Positions 1 through 9,352 are shown, counted from the first letter of the stretch. The stretch is DNA of 20,605 nt from Clostridia bacterium (GCA_017558425.1 JAFYVD010000007.1:1-20605), one strand, 5' to 3'. Translations and numbers: made by a program. Notes: generated by a model not told the origin, from the letters alone.

Positions 1-218
1 ACAGCATCTTTTATGGGTGAATCTTCAATTAAAACACTATAAATGCTGTTTTCAGCCGATTTTTCCATTCCAAGACCACTTGTGGCATTCGCCTGAGGGT
101 CTACATCTATGAGAAGTACCTTTTTTCCTCTTGCTGCAACTATTGCAGAGAGATTTATGGCAGTAGTTGTTTTACCAACGCCACCTTTTTGGTTTGCAAT
201 TGCAATTATTTTACCCAT
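1..218 (-). CDS. parA: ParA/Soj chromosome-partitioning ATPase, N-terminal part (runs off left edge)
   Basis: Only the first 72 residues are in the window; the C-terminus lies beyond position 1. The protein starts [20 protein letters not shown], which contains the deviant Walker A motif KGGVGKTT (residues 11-18) of ParA/MinD ATPases. It is followed by the Walker A-prime segment [12 protein letters not shown], diagnostic of ParA/Soj. Soj-type ATPases work with ParB bound at parS to segregate the origin region and, in Bacillus, also modulate DnaA. The ATG at 218 is preceded by an AGGAG ribosome binding site. Two parS sites lie 113-168 bp upstream and a good promoter lies in between, so this is very likely the chromosomal parAB operon; parB would be further left, outside the window. 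Family assignment is near certain; chromosomal role is inferred from the parS sites and neighbours. Confidence 0.95.
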   Translation of the reverse strand, partial: MGKIIAIANQKGGVGKTTTAINLSAIVAARGKKVLLIDVDPQANATSGLGMEKSAENSIYSVLIEDSPIKDA

Positions 219-278
219 ATTAATCTCCTAAATAGGTTTTTAATCAAAATAGGGGAGAAATCCACTATTTCACTACTT

Positions 279-307
279 ATTATATCACCATTTCCGCATT
301 ATTGCAA
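279..307 (-). promoter_or_regulatory. Probable parA promoter
   Basis: On the minus strand, TTGCAA (302-307) and TATAAT (279-284) are separated by exactly 17 bp. The start site would fall near position 272, leaving a leader of about 55 nt before the parA ATG at 218. The -35 lies 23 bp from the nearer parS site, so ParB bound and spreading there could affect this promoter (inference). Confidence 0.65.
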
Positions 308-330
308 GGGTTTTAACACAATTTTAACAA

Positions 331-346
331 TGTTTCACGTGAAACA
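331..346. other. parS site 1
   Basis: TGTTTCACGTGAAACA is a perfect 16-bp palindrome identical to the consensus ParB/Spo0J binding site. It lies between gyrA and parA, next to the origin, as expected for a chromosomal centromere site. Confidence 0.95.
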
Positions 347-359
347 TTATATGCCAAAC

Positions 360-393
360 AAAAAAGGAATGTTTCACGTGAAACATTCCTTTT
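360..393 (-). terminator. Intrinsic terminator of gyrA built around a parS site
   Basis: Positions 362-393 form a perfect palindrome (AAAAGGAATGTTTCAC and its complement). In the minus-strand transcript this folds into a stem of about 14 bp with a minimal ACGU loop and is followed by six U, then GUUU. It starts 15 nt past the gyrA stop codon. The stem is AU-rich at its base, so efficiency is not certain. Confidence 0.75.
370..385. other. parS site 2, inside the gyrA terminator palindrome
   Basis: A second perfect TGTTTCACGTGAAACA lies 23 bp from the first. Its flanks are also complementary, which extends the symmetry to 32 bp (362-393). This makes the site double as a transcription terminator stem (see the separate terminator entry). 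Confidence 0.95.
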
Positions 394-407
394 ATTGTAC
401 TTTTAGT

Positions 408-2948
408 TTATTCCTGAGCCGGTTCCTCTAATGCAGGAGCTTCGTCGGAAGCAGGGGAGGATGCTTCTTCAACAGTCTCCGGTTCCTCTTCTTCTTTATC
501 TACAACTGCAATTGATGCAACCTTAGTTTCATCAGCGACTTTAATAAGTGTTACGCCCTGAGAAACTCTGCCGCAAGTTCTTATTTCTTCAGAACTGATT
601 CTGATTACAATTCCTCCGGTTGTGATAAGAATGAGGTCTTCTTCACCTGTCACAGTTTTAATACCAACTATGTTACCTGTTTTTTCTGTGATAGCATAGT
701 TCTTAACACCCATGCCGCCACGGGACTGAACTTTATACTCAGTTGTGGGTGTGCATTTACCAAAGCCGTTTTCACTGACAGTAAGGAGAAGTTTTCCTTC
801 CTGCTCAATTTCCATACCGATGATAAAGTCATCACCACGGAGCTTCATAGCACGAACGCCACGGGCATTTCTGCCAACAGTTCTCACATCGTCTTCCTCG
901 AATTTAATTGCCATACCAAGGTGGGTAGCAATGATAATATTCATGCTTCCATCCGTCATTTTTACGTCAATTAATTCATCGTTTTCATCAAGGTTAATTG
1001 CTATCAGTCCACCCTTGATTCTGCTGTTATACTGCGATAAAACGGTCTTTTTAATGACACCGTATTTGGTTAACATAATTAAATATTTATCATCTTCAAA
1101 TTCCTTAACGGGAATCATAGCCGTTATTTTTTCGCCTTCATCGAGCTGAAGCAGATTAACAAGTGCCATACCTTTTGAAGTTCTTGAAGTTTCAGGAATC
1201 CTGTAGGCTTTAATTTTGAACATTCTTCCTTTGTTACTGAAGAACATAACAAAATCGTGTGAACAGCAGGGGAGAATGGTGTTTGCCACGTCCTCTTCAC
1301 GAGCTTTAAGCCCTGTGATACCTTTGCCGCCTCTGTGCTGAGTTTTATAGGTATCAATTGTCTGGCGTTTGATATAACCAAACTCTGTGAGTGTGAGAAT
1401 ATTTTCTTCCACGGGGATAAGGTCTTCATCCTCAATGAAATCAATTGCAGGCTCAATGGTAGTCATTCTGCCGTCACCGTATTTGTCGCGGATTTCAAGA
1501 AGCTCTGTCTTAATCTGTTCCATAAGAGCATCTCTGTCGGACAGAAGGTGATTATATTCCTTGATTTTCTCTGCCAGAGCATTATATTCTTCGTCAATTT
1601 TCTCGCCGTTTAAGCGCTGCAACTGACCGAGTTTCATATCAAGAACACTCTGTGCCTGAATTGCGGAAAATCCAAACTTTTCCATGAGCTGTTCTTTAGC
1701 ATCATCGTAAGCATTTCTGATTACGTGGATAACTTCGTCTATGTTTGCAAGTGCAATTTTCAAACCTTCCAATATATGCATTCTTGCTTCGGCTTTTTCA
1801 AGGTCAAATCTTATGCGGCGTGTAACAACTTCTTCCTGGAAGCTGATGAAACGGGCCAGAATCTCTTTAAGACCCATAGTTTTGGGTTTTCCGTCCGCAA
1901 TTGCCAGCATATTGATTGAAAAGCTGTCCTGAAGTCTGGTATATTTATAAAGCTGATTGAGACCAAACTGCGGATTTGCTTCCCTTTTAAGGAAGATTTC
2001 AAGCCTGATACCAACACGGTCGGACGAATGGTCGTCAATGTCCGAAAGACCTTCAATTTTCTTTTCTTTAACCAGGTCCGCAATGGATTCAACAAGCATT
2101 TTCTTGTTAACCTGGTAGGGGAGTTCGGTAACAATGATAGAAGATGTACCGTCTTTATGTTCCTCAATTTCGGCTTTTGCACGGATTATAACCTTGCCAC
2201 GGCCTGTTTCATAAGCACTTCTGATGCCGCTGATACCCATAATTGACGCCTTTGTGGGGAAGTCGGGACCTTTGATATAGTCCATAAGTTCGTCAACTGT
2301 GATATCGGGGTTATCAATCTGTGCAACAACGCCGTCCAGAACTTCTTCTAAGTTATGAGGCGGAATATTTGTTGCCATACCAACCGCAATACCCGAACTG
2401 CCGTTGATTAAAAGTGTGGGAACACGGGTGGGGAGAACAACAGGTTCTTTTCTCTTTTCGTCGAAGTTGGGGACGAAATCTACTGTATTTTTCTCGATAT
2501 TTTCAAGAAGTACGTTGGCAAGCTTGCTCATTCTTGCCTCTGTATAACGGTAAGCAGCCGGTGGGTCACCGTCCACACTACCGAAGTTACCGTGACCGTC
2601 AATAAGCGGGTATCTCATAGAGAAATCCTGTGCAAGACGAACCATGGCATCGTAAACTGATGCGTCGCCGTGGGGATGATATCTACCGATAACGTTACCA
2701 ACGGTTGTAGCCGATTTAAAGAAGGGTTTATCAACCGTTAAATGCTCTTCAAACATTGAATATAAGATACGTCTGTGAACAGGTTTTAAACCGTCACGAA
2801 CATCGGGAAGAGCACGGCTGACGATAACGCTCATCGCATAGTCGATGAAGGCTTCCTTCATTCGTTTTTCAATGTCAACATTGACAATGGTTTGTGTATC
2901 AAAATATTCCTCAAAATGGGAATCTTCGTATTTTTTATTTTTAGCCAT
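408..2948 (-). CDS. gyrA: DNA gyrase subunit A
   Basis: GyrA is the DNA cleavage and rejoining subunit of gyrase (A2B2), which introduces negative supercoils. The 846-residue protein is of normal length. The N-terminal winged-helix region (about 20-140) holds the DNA-gate segment ending in RYTEARM, with catalytic Tyr135. The GyrA box QHRGGKG, needed for DNA wrapping, sits near the start of the C-terminal beta-pinwheel, and an acidic Glu/Asp/Pro-rich tail ends the protein. The quinolone-determining loop reads [10 protein letters not shown], with Ala96 where E. coli GyrA has Ser83; the acidic partner Asp100 is kept. Residue 133 is Tyr (AAYRYTE) where most GyrA have Met. The ATG at 2948 has an AAGGAG site. 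It lies 10 bp after gyrB in the same operon and ends in the parS-containing terminator. Confidence 0.98.
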   Translation of the reverse strand: MAKNKKYEDSHFEEYFDTQTIVNVDIEKRMKEAFIDYAMSVIVSRALPDVRDGLKPVHRRILYSMFEEHLTVDKPFFKSATTVGNVIGRYHPHGDASVYDAMVRLAQDFSMRYPLIDGHGNFGSVDGDPPAAYRYTEARMSKLANVLLENIEKNTVDFVPNFDEKRKEPVVLPTRVPTLLINGSSGIAVGMATNIPPHNLEEVLDGVVAQIDNPDITVDELMDYIKGPDFPTKASIMGISGIRSAYETGRGKVIIRAKAEIEEHKDGTSSIIVTELPYQVNKKMLVESIADLVKEKKIEGLSDIDDHSSDRVGIRLEIFLKREANPQFGLNQLYKYTRLQDSFSINMLAIADGKPKTMGLKEILARFISFQEEVVTRRIRFDLEKAEARMHILEGLKIALANIDEVIHVIRNAYDDAKEQLMEKFGFSAIQAQSVLDMKLGQLQRLNGEKIDEEYNALAEKIKEYNHLLSDRDALMEQIKTELLEIRDKYGDGRMTTIEPAIDFIEDEDLIPVEENILTLTEFGYIKRQTIDTYKTQHRGGKGITGLKAREEDVANTILPCCSHDFVMFFSNKGRMFKIKAYRIPETSRTSKGMALVNLLQLDEGEKITAMIPVKEFEDDKYLIMLTKYGVIKKTVLSQYNSRIKGGLIAINLDENDELIDVKMTDGSMNIIIATHLGMAIKFEEDDVRTVGRNARGVRAMKLRGDDFIIGMEIEQEGKLLLTVSENGFGKCTPTTEYKVQSRGGMGVKNYAITEKTGNIVGIKTVTGEEDLILITTGGIVIRISSEEIRTCGRVSQGVTLIKVADETKVASIAVVDKEEEEPETVEEASSPASDEAPALEEPAQE

Positions 2949-2958
2949 AATTTACTCC

Positions 2959-4902
2959 TTATACGTCCAGGTTTGTAACGTACTGGGCATTTTCTTCAAT
3001 AAAAATTCTTCTGGGTTCAACCTCGTCGCCCATCAGAATACTAAAGATCTGGTCAGCACTTTCAGCATCTTCAAGAGTAACCTTTAAAAGAACTCTGTTT
3101 TTGGGGTCCATAGTGGTTTCCCAAAGCTCGTCGGGGTCCATTTCACCAAGACCTTTGTAACGGCTGATGTCAACTTTTGCATTTTCATCGCCATCCTTAA
3201 GCTCTGCACTGATGCGGTCTCTTTCTTCGTCGCTGAACGCTACCTGCGACTTTTTACCTCTTGAAACCTTGTAAAGAGGCGGTTTCGCAAGATAAACGTG
3301 ACCGGTTTCAACAAGTTCTCTCATAAATCTGAAGAAGAATGTGAGAAGAAGTGTCTGAATATGAGCACCATCCACGTCGGCATCGGCCATAATGATAATT
3401 TTGTCATAACGCAGTTTTTCAAGATTGAATTCACTGCCGATACCTGTTCCGAGCGCCTGAATTACGGGAGTGAGCTTATCATTGCCGTAAACCTTGTCTT
3501 CACGGGCTTTTTCAACGTTGAGCATTTTACCCCAAAGAGGCAGAATTGCCTGATATTTACTGTCTCGTCCGCTCTTGGCAGAGCCGCCTGCGGAGTCACC
3601 TTCGACGATGTAAATTTCGGTTTTTGTGGGGTCTTTTACGATACAGTCGGTCAGTTTACCGGGGAGGGTGCTGGAACCGAGCGGAGTTTTTCTTGTAGCT
3701 TCTCTTGCTTTTCTTGCGGCAAGTCTTGCACGGGATGCAAGCAGAGCTTTTTCAATAATGGCTTTACCAACCTGCGGATTTTCTTCAAGGAAATCTGCAA
3801 GCTTTTCTTTCACCATATTTTCAACAATACCACGCATTTCCGAGTTGCCAAGCTTGGTTTTTGTCTGACCTTCAAACTGTGGTTCGGTGAGTTTTACCGA
3901 AATTACCGCAATAATACCTTCACGAGCATCGTCACCGGTAAGTTCTTCATTATCTTTAATTAATTTATATTTTTTACCGTAATCCACCAAAACCTTTGTG
4001 AGAGCTGATTTAAAGCCTGTTTCGTGGGTACCGCCCTCGGTTGTGGAAATGTTGTTGGCAAAAGATTCAATTACTTCGTCATAACCGTTGTTCCACTGAA
4101 TTGCAACCTCTGCCATACTGCCGTTTTTCTCGCCGCTGACATAAATTACATTTTCGTGGATATATTCCAGACTGTCACGTCTGGATTTTTTATCGTCATA
4201 CAGATAAGAAACAAAGTTCTTGATACCGCCTTCATAGTGAAGAACCTCTTCAATGGGCTCTTCTTCGCGCAGGTCAGAGAACACAATTTTGATACCGCCG
4301 TTTAAGAAAGCCTGTTCACGAAGCCTTTTAAGCAGAACATCATAATCATATGTGGTAGTTTCAAAAATTTCATCGTCTGCCCAGAAAGTTACTGTTGAAC
4401 CTGTTCTGTCGGTTTTGCCCGAAATATGAACTTCGCCATCGGGAACACCGCGTTTATAGCTCTGACTCCAGATATTTTCGCCGTCATGAACCTCAACAGT
4501 CAGCTTTGTGGAAAGTGCGTTAACAACAGACGCACCAACGCCGTGCAGACCGCCCGAAACCTTGTATCCGCCACCGCCGAATTTACCACCAGCGTGAAGT
4601 ACGGTAAATACAACGTCGATGGTGGAAATTCCCATTTTCGGATGAATTCCGTGAGGAATACCACGGCCGTTATCTTTAACGGTGACGCTGCCGTCTTTAT
4701 TAAGAGAAACGTCTATCTGAGTACAATAGCCCGCCAGAGCTTCGTCGATAGAGTTGTCCACAATTTCAGAAACGAGATGATGCAGACCGCGTTCGGAAGT
4801 GGAACCGATATACATACCCGGTCTTTTTCTAACCGCTTCAAGCCCTTCTAAAACCTGAATTTGATTCTCATCATAACTATGATTCATTTTTTCGTTTTCC
4901 AT
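2959..4902 (-). CDS. gyrB: DNA gyrase subunit B
   Basis: GyrB is the ATPase subunit of gyrase. Its 647 residues match the usual short Gram-positive length, without the insert of E. coli GyrB. The GHKL ATPase domain shows [11 protein letters not shown] (catalytic Glu46, Mg-binding Asn50), DNGRGIP (77-83), [13 protein letters not shown] (118-130) and the QTKTKLG loop with its ATP-contacting Lys (346-352). The TOPRIM domain has EGDSAGGS (434-441) and the metal-binding DADVDG (507-512). RYKGLGEM near the C-terminus is typical. The start at 4902 has a GGAGG site inside the end of remB, whose reading frame overlaps gyrB by 19 bp, so translation of the two is probably coupled. It is followed by gyrA 10 bp on. 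Confidence 0.98.
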   Translation of the reverse strand: MENEKMNHSYDENQIQVLEGLEAVRKRPGMYIGSTSERGLHHLVSEIVDNSIDEALAGYCTQIDVSLNKDGSVTVKDNGRGIPHGIHPKMGISTIDVVFTVLHAGGKFGGGGYKVSGGLHGVGASVVNALSTKLTVEVHDGENIWSQSYKRGVPDGEVHISGKTDRTGSTVTFWADDEIFETTTYDYDVLLKRLREQAFLNGGIKIVFSDLREEEPIEEVLHYEGGIKNFVSYLYDDKKSRRDSLEYIHENVIYVSGEKNGSMAEVAIQWNNGYDEVIESFANNISTTEGGTHETGFKSALTKVLVDYGKKYKLIKDNEELTGDDAREGIIAVISVKLTEPQFEGQTKTKLGNSEMRGIVENMVKEKLADFLEENPQVGKAIIEKALLASRARLAARKAREATRKTPLGSSTLPGKLTDCIVKDPTKTEIYIVEGDSAGGSAKSGRDSKYQAILPLWGKMLNVEKAREDKVYGNDKLTPVIQALGTGIGSEFNLEKLRYDKIIIMADADVDGAHIQTLLLTFFFRFMRELVETGHVYLAKPPLYKVSRGKKSQVAFSDEERDRISAELKDGDENAKVDISRYKGLGEMDPDELWETTMDPKNRVLLKVTLEDAESADQIFSILMGDEVEPRRIFIEENAQYVTNLDV

Positions 4903-5171
4903 ATATTACCCTCCATGTTTATGGATTCTAACCTTTTAAGTAGTGTAGCCGATGAAATAGGGGAGATGTAGACTGTTGTTTTTCCCTTATATTCTGTCAC
5001 AATGAAGGATTTCGGCAAATCTTCCTCCGACACATTAATTATAAAATCCTCTTCCTGAGAAACGGCAAGAAACTGCCGTGTTATCCTGGAAGTGGTGGTT
5101 TTTTCAAAATCAAAAATTGCCACGATGTCGCCCGAATATACCATCAGGTCGCTGCCTATGTGCAAATACAT
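4884..5171 (-). CDS. remB: RemB/YaaB family protein (DUF370), between recF and gyrB
   Basis: This is a 95-residue protein that starts [20 protein letters not shown], the hallmark N-terminus of the YaaB/RemB (extracellular matrix regulatory protein) family. That family occupies the same recF-to-gyrB slot in many Firmicutes. The region [13 protein letters not shown] matches the YYSPLSS-type motif of the family. The related RemA is a DNA-binding biofilm regulator; the function of RemB itself is poorly known. Two starts are possible: GTG at 5177, overlapping the recF stop, and ATG at 5171. I chose ATG because GAGGTG lies 5 nt upstream and the protein then begins like its relatives. The 3-prime end overlaps gyrB by 19 bp. 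Confidence 0.88.
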   Translation of the reverse strand: MYLHIGSDLMVYSGDIVAIFDFEKTTTSRITRQFLAVSQEEDFIINVSEEDLPKSFIVTEYKGKTTVYISPISSATLLKRLESINMEGNIWKTKK

Positions 5172-5173
5172 AA

Positions 5174-6268
5174 TCACACCTCTGTAATAACACCTTTTTC
5201 CACCTTGAAAAGCTTTGCCCCAAGCTCACTCGGAACAATGGATTTCTCGGTTCCCGTGATGATAACCTGTTTATCTTTCAGCCTGCTCATCAGATATCCA
5301 CGTCTTTTTAAATCAAATTCGCTTGTAATATCATCAAGCAACAAAACGGGATATTGCCCCGTTTGCTGATAAAACAGCTCTGTCTGCACCATTTTCAGGG
5401 CAAGAACAATACTTTTCTGCTGACCCTGTGACCCATAAATTTTCGCATTCTTTCCGTTTATGTAAAACAGAAGGTCATCTCTGTGAGGCCCGACAAGGCA
5501 AGTTTTTTCGGCAATTTCTTTATTTTTGTGTAAATTAAGCGCCTTTAAAAATTCTTCTTTGATATAATCTGCACTGCCCGATTCATCAAACTGAACGGTT
5601 TTCAGATATTTCAGCTTAATTTCCTCTCTGCCTTCGCTTATTTCATCAAAAATAGGTTTTATAATTTCTTTTATTCTGTTAACCAGCGAAATGCGGAACC
5701 ACATTATAACGCTTCCGTATTCCGCAAGCTTTTCGTTCCAGATATCAAGGGTATACGCCGCATTTTCTTCTTTTAAAAGTTTATTTTTCTGGGCAAGCGT
5801 TCTGTTATAGTCTGCCAGAGCCGAAAGATATTTTTTTCTAAGCTGACCGGCACACAAATCCATATATTTTCTGCGGTATAAAGGGCTTTCCTTCACGGTG
5901 TCCATATCCTGCGGTGAAAAAAGCACCACATTCAAGTTGCCTATAAAATCAATTCTTCTTTTAATGGGAACGCCGTTAACCTCAATTTTCTTGCCTTTTT
6001 TCTTTTCAAATTCTATGCGGTTAACTTTTTTTCTATTTTCCGAAATATATTCGGTCGAAATTTCACCCTTTTCTTTTCCAAAGGTAACAAACCCCATATC
6101 AGGCGAAAATTTGAAGCTTTTTGCCATACTGCAAAAATAAATTCCTTCAATCAGATTGGTTTTACCCTGTGCATTATCGCCGTAAATAAGGTTAATTCCG
6201 GGTGAAAAAGTAATTTTTAAATTTTCATAATTCCTGAAATTTTTAAATTCAGCCCCTGTTATATACAT
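5174..6268 (-). CDS. recF: DNA replication and repair protein RecF
   Basis: RecF is an SMC-like ATPase that loads RecA at gapped DNA together with RecO and RecR. The 364-residue length is normal. The N-terminal start MYITGAEFKNFRNYENLKI is typical, with Walker A GDNAQGKTN at 30-38. The ABC signature SQGQQKS and Walker B VLLLDDITSEFD lie in the C-terminal third, and the middle is the helical arm region. The start codon is 2 bp after the yaaA stop with only a weak AAGG site, so it probably depends on coupling to yaaA. Its TGA stop overlaps an alternative GTG start of remB. Confidence 0.97.
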   Translation of the reverse strand: MYITGAEFKNFRNYENLKITFSPGINLIYGDNAQGKTNLIEGIYFCSMAKSFKFSPDMGFVTFGKEKGEISTEYISENRKKVNRIEFEKKKGKKIEVNGVPIKRRIDFIGNLNVVLFSPQDMDTVKESPLYRRKYMDLCAGQLRKKYLSALADYNRTLAQKNKLLKEENAAYTLDIWNEKLAEYGSVIMWFRISLVNRIKEIIKPIFDEISEGREEIKLKYLKTVQFDESGSADYIKEEFLKALNLHKNKEIAEKTCLVGPHRDDLLFYINGKNAKIYGSQGQQKSIVLALKMVQTELFYQQTGQYPVLLLDDITSEFDLKRRGYLMSRLKDKQVIITGTEKSIVPSELGAKLFKVEKGVITEV

Positions 6269-6270
6269 TG

Positions 6271-6474
6271 TTAAATTACCTTACAAACTTCATTATCAAA
6301 TGATATTTCGTCACCGGGATAAATCTTTTTTCCTCTCATCAGGCAAACTTCGCCGTTTACTGTCACTTCTCCGGCTAAAATCACTTCTTTAGCCTCTCCA
6401 CCGGTTGAAACCAGTCCGGCAAATTTCAAAAGCTGGTCAAGCTTTATAAATGGTGTTGTAATTTTAATTTCCAT
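6271..6474 (-). CDS. yaaA: S4-domain RNA-binding protein YaaA
   Basis: This 67-residue protein consists of a single S4-like RNA-binding fold. Visible are the FIKLDQLLKFAGLVSTGGEAK helix pair (about residues 9-29) and the VNGEVCLMRGKKIYPGDEI strand-turn segment. YaaA/RlbA-type proteins occupy the dnaN-to-recF position in most Firmicutes; a role in ribosome assembly has been proposed for the family. The ATG lies 4 bp after the dnaN stop, with AAGG inside the end of dnaN. The family is clear; the precise function is not visible in the sequence. Confidence 0.92.
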   Translation of the reverse strand: MEIKITTPFIKLDQLLKFAGLVSTGGEAKEVILAGEVTVNGEVCLMRGKKIYPGDEISFDNEVCKVI

Positions 6475-6478
6475 AATC

Positions 6479-7579
6479 TTACCTTATTCTTACCGGCAGT
6501 ACAATGTAAAGGAAGCTGTCGCCTTCTTCGGGACGGATAACTGTCGGTGTGATATTTCCGTTAAGTTCAATAATTACATATTCTTCGTCAATCGCTTTAA
6601 GTGCATCAAGCATAAATTTGCAGTTGTAGCCAACCTCAAAAGTTTCGTTGCCATCGCCTTTAACAGCAATAATTTCTTTAAGATGTCCTTTTGCTGTGTC
6701 ACAAGTAATTGTGATATTATTTAAATCGTATGCAATTTTAACAGGGTTGATAATTCCGCCTGCTTCTGCAAGAAGAGAAGCTCTGTCAATACTTTTTACA
6801 AGCTCTTTTACTTCAACTTTTGCACTGTAAAGCTTTTCTTTCGGAATAACATTGTTATAATTTATGAAATCTCCTTCTAAAATTCTGGAGAAGAATCGGC
6901 AACTGCCGAATTTAAACAGAACATTTTTGTCTGCAAGAGAAATGCTCACTTTTTCTTCATCGGGAGAAATAATTTTCGAAAGCTCGTTCAAAGCTTTTCC
7001 CTGAACTGTGAAACTGCAATCGTGATAAACATCAATAGGAGTGTTTTTGATTGCAAGTCTGTAGCCGTCAACAGCAATTCCCTTCATATTATTTGAAGAA
7101 ATTTCCACTTTAATTCCTGTTAAAATGGGATTAATGTCTGCCTGAGCAACAGCAAAAGAAGTTTTTCTGATAACAGAAAGCAAGCTTTCGGCATCTGTTA
7201 TAATTTCCTGGTCATATGTCATTTCAGGAATTTTGGGGAATTCTTCACCTTTAATGCCTGTGATGTTAAAATCAAGTTCACCGCATTTGATGTTGACATT
7301 CAGATCGCTTTTCACTTCAAAATCAATAATTCCTTCGGGCATACGACGGATAATTTCAGAAAGCATTCTTGCATCAATTGCAATGCTTCCTTCAGAATAA
7401 ATATTTGCATCAAAAACATATTCAATAGTAATTTCGTTATTACTGCCTGTAATTTTAATATTTTTGTCTGCTTCAATCAGAAGAGTTTCCAAAATGGGAA
7501 AGGATGAGTTTGATGCTGCAGCTTTGCTTGCAGCGTTAATTGCGCTGAGCATATCAAAATTGGAACAGGAAAATTTCAT
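6479..7579 (-). CDS. dnaN: DNA polymerase III sliding clamp (beta subunit)
   Basis: DnaN forms the ring-shaped dimer that tethers the replicative polymerase to DNA. The 366 residues match the family, with three repeated clamp domains. It begins MKFSCSNFDMLSAINAASKA and ends with the conserved FLYIVLPVRIR, the segment that forms part of the protein-binding pocket. The ATG at 7579 has a GAAGGAG site with 7 nt spacing. The gene sits directly downstream of the origin-unwinding module and heads the dnaN-yaaA-recF-remB-gyrB-gyrA cluster. I could not find a convincing promoter between dnaA and dnaN, so read-through from dnaA is possible. Confidence 0.98.
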   Translation of the reverse strand: MKFSCSNFDMLSAINAASKAAASNSSFPILETLLIEADKNIKITGSNNEITIEYVFDANIYSEGSIAIDARMLSEIIRRMPEGIIDFEVKSDLNVNIKCGELDFNITGIKGEEFPKIPEMTYDQEIITDAESLLSVIRKTSFAVAQADINPILTGIKVEISSNNMKGIAVDGYRLAIKNTPIDVYHDCSFTVQGKALNELSKIISPDEEKVSISLADKNVLFKFGSCRFFSRILEGDFINYNNVIPKEKLYSAKVEVKELVKSIDRASLLAEAGGIINPVKIAYDLNNITITCDTAKGHLKEIIAVKGDGNETFEVGYNCKFMLDALKAIDEEYVIIELNGNITPTVIRPEEGDSFLYIVLPVRIR

Positions 7580-7814
7580 GATGAGACTCCTTCTTTATTA
7601 TTAGTTAAATTAGTAATAGCAGTAGGGGGTGTGGATTGGTTTAAAAATGAATTTTTCCCTTGCTACCACTTGAAATTTTTTCAACATGGGGTGGGTATAA
7701 CTTTTTATAAAATGTTAATACCTGAATGTGATTTTATAATTCTTTAAACATCCGGTTTAAAAAGTTATCAGTTTTTCAACAGACTTTATGTTAAAAGTGT
7801 GGAAAACAAAAAAA
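7580..7814. other. Origin of replication region (dnaA-dnaN spacer)
   Basis: This 235-bp AT-rich spacer contains no ORF. Against the DnaA box consensus TGTGGATAA / TTATCCACA it has one 8/9 match, TGTGGAAAA (7798-7806). There are 7/9 matches TGTGGATTG (7630-7638), TGGGTATAA (7692-7700) and TTTTCAACA (7773-7781). No perfect box is present. The unwinding module is listed separately. Position between dnaA and dnaN is the standard place for oriC unwinding in Firmicutes. Confidence 0.8.
7594..7638. promoter_or_regulatory. Origin-unwinding module: DnaA-trios, G cluster and DnaA box
   Basis: On the plus strand, the trios TAG TAA TAG CAG TAG (7611-7625) are followed by GGGG (7626-7629) and then the DnaA box TGTGGATTG (7630-7638). 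This is the known bacterial basal unwinding layout: DnaA box, GC-rich spacer, then 3'-GAT-type trios on one strand. The trios lead into A/T-rich DNA (7594-7610) just before the dnaN ribosome binding site. One of the five trios (CAG) deviates from consensus. Confidence 0.75.
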
Positions 7815-9128
7815 TCAGTTATTCTGGATATTCTGGATTATATCGCTGTAGTCATTTTTCACGTTTGTGTTCAGCTTAATGGTTTTTTCAATCTTATTTA
7901 TAGCGTGAAGAGCAGTTGAATGGTCACGAGCGAAGGATTTTCCAACCTTTGGAAGAGAAAGGTCGAGAAGCTGACGGCAAATATACATTGCCAGCTGACG
8001 TGCATAGGAAATTTCTTTCGTTCTTTTCTGTGACATCAAATCTTCAACCGTAATTCCAAAATAATCACTTACATAGGTTTTTATTTCATCAACCGTATAA
8101 ATTCTTTGGGTATTGGTTTTATATTCACCTAAAATATTTTTTGCAATATCCATATTTACTGTGGAGTTACCAAGCTGAGAAAATGCTGTAACTCTGTTCA
8201 GCGCGCCTTCAAGTTCACGAATGTTGGTGTCAACGCTTGAAGCGATATAGTCAAGAACGTCGGCAGGAACTTCGGTGCTGCTTCCCTGCAGCTTTTGCTG
8301 CAGAATTGCAAACCTTGTTTCATAGTCGGGCGCCTGAATATCACAGATGAGACCCCATTCAAAACGGCTGCGAAGTCTGTCTTCCAATGTGTTGAGCTGT
8401 TTCGGAGGTTTATCACTTGTGATGATAATTTGTTTATCAGCATCGTGCAGATAATTGAATGTGTGGAAAAATTCCTCTTCTGTAGAAGTTTTTCCGCCGA
8501 TAAACTGAATGTCATCTATTAAAAGAACATCAATTTCACGATATTTGTTTCGGAACTGCTCTGTTGTCTTTTCTTTAATGGAATTAATCAGTTCGTTGGT
8601 AAAATCAGCAGATGTGATATATAAAATTTTCAGTGTTGGATTGAGATTTTTTATGTAGTTACCAATCGCATGAAGAAGATGGGTTTTTCCCAGACCGGAA
8701 TTTCCGTAAAGAAACAGAGGGTTGTAATATTTTGAAGGAGATTCCGCAACGCCCAGCGAAGCAGCATGGGCAAATTTATTTGACGGGCCTACAATAAAAT
8801 TATCAAAAGTATATTTGGGATTAAGACCTACTGCATTTCTTGAAAGAACAGGCGTTTTTGTGGTTAAAAAATTATTTTTTTCGGAGGTAAGGATAATTTC
8901 CACCGCCACAGTTTCGCCGATTACTGTAGAAAGGCATGAAGCGATAAGAGTAGCATACATAGCAACTACTCTGTCTCTTAAAAAAGGAGATTCGCTTGCA
9001 AGAACAAAAACACCGTCTTCATAAGAAACAGGTTCAAGAGGTTTCACCCATGTGCGGAATGAAACATCTATAAGATCGTTCTTTAAAAGTGTGAGGGCTT
9101 TTTCCCAGTAAACAGTAATATTTTCCAT
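7815..9128 (-). CDS. dnaA: Chromosomal replication initiator DnaA
   Basis: DnaA is the AAA+ protein that binds DnaA boxes and opens the origin. It has 437 residues. Domain I (1-80) begins MENITVYWEKALTLL, and domain II is very short (about 82-105). The AAA+ domain has Walker A GNSGLGKT (142-149), Walker B VLLIDD (201-206) and the arginine-finger segment RLRSRFEWG (251-259). Domain IV ends with the DNA-binding signature DHSTALHAI (402-410), preceded by YARQLAMYICRQ. The start ATG at 9128 has GGAG 9 nt upstream. A strong promoter lies at 9192-9220 and a weak DnaA-box-like TGTTAATAA sits near its start site, so autoregulation is possible but not shown. Confidence 0.98.
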   Translation of the reverse strand: MENITVYWEKALTLLKNDLIDVSFRTWVKPLEPVSYEDGVFVLASESPFLRDRVVAMYATLIASCLSTVIGETVAVEIILTSEKNNFLTTKTPVLSRNAVGLNPKYTFDNFIVGPSNKFAHAASLGVAESPSKYYNPLFLYGNSGLGKTHLLHAIGNYIKNLNPTLKILYITSADFTNELINSIKEKTTEQFRNKYREIDVLLIDDIQFIGGKTSTEEEFFHTFNYLHDADKQIIITSDKPPKQLNTLEDRLRSRFEWGLICDIQAPDYETRFAILQQKLQGSSTEVPADVLDYIASSVDTNIRELEGALNRVTAFSQLGNSTVNMDIAKNILGEYKTNTQRIYTVDEIKTYVSDYFGITVEDLMSQKRTKEISYARQLAMYICRQLLDLSLPKVGKSFARDHSTALHAINKIEKTIKLNTNVKNDYSDIIQNIQNN

Positions 9129-9191
9129 ATATTTTTTCTCCGTTTTGATAAGAAAAATTTTGTAAAAATCAGTTGTTAATAACCATTATAA

Positions 9192-9220
9192 ATTATAACA
9201 TAAATTTTTAATTTTTTCAA
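9192..9220 (-). promoter_or_regulatory. dnaA promoter
   Basis: On the minus strand, TTGAAA (9215-9220) and TATAAT (9192-9197) are separated by 17 bp, with TGT in front of the -10 (extended -10). The start site would be near 9185, about 57 nt before the dnaA ATG. The rest of 9129-9352 is very A/T-rich. It holds one inverted repeat TTTTTCAC-N8-GTGAAAAA (9259-9282) upstream of the promoter and no ORF or perfect DnaA box. Confidence 0.8.
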
Positions 9221-9352
9221 GTCATATTAACACAAACTCTTCAAAAAAATTGACCAAATTTTTCACGATTTTTTGTGAAAAAAACCAATAGAAAAAAGGG
9301 CAGATTTATGCTGTCATAAAATAGAAAAAAATGTCTTACATTATAAAAAAAT

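Noticed and set aside
189..431. 80-codon plus-strand frame across the parS sites
   Set aside because: It overlaps parA start, both parS sites and the gyrA end; the repeated FHVKH is just translated parS.
3298..3963. 221-codon open frame on the plus strand opposite gyrB
   Set aside because: It lies wholly antisense to a certain gyrB, has no ribosome binding site and no recognisable protein features (Cys/Phe-rich shadow composition).
9259..9282. Inverted repeat TTTTTCAC-N8-GTGAAAAA upstream of dnaA as a DnaA-binding site or terminator
   Set aside because: It is A/T-rich, does not match the DnaA box beyond 7/9 and has no gene to terminate; kept only as a note.
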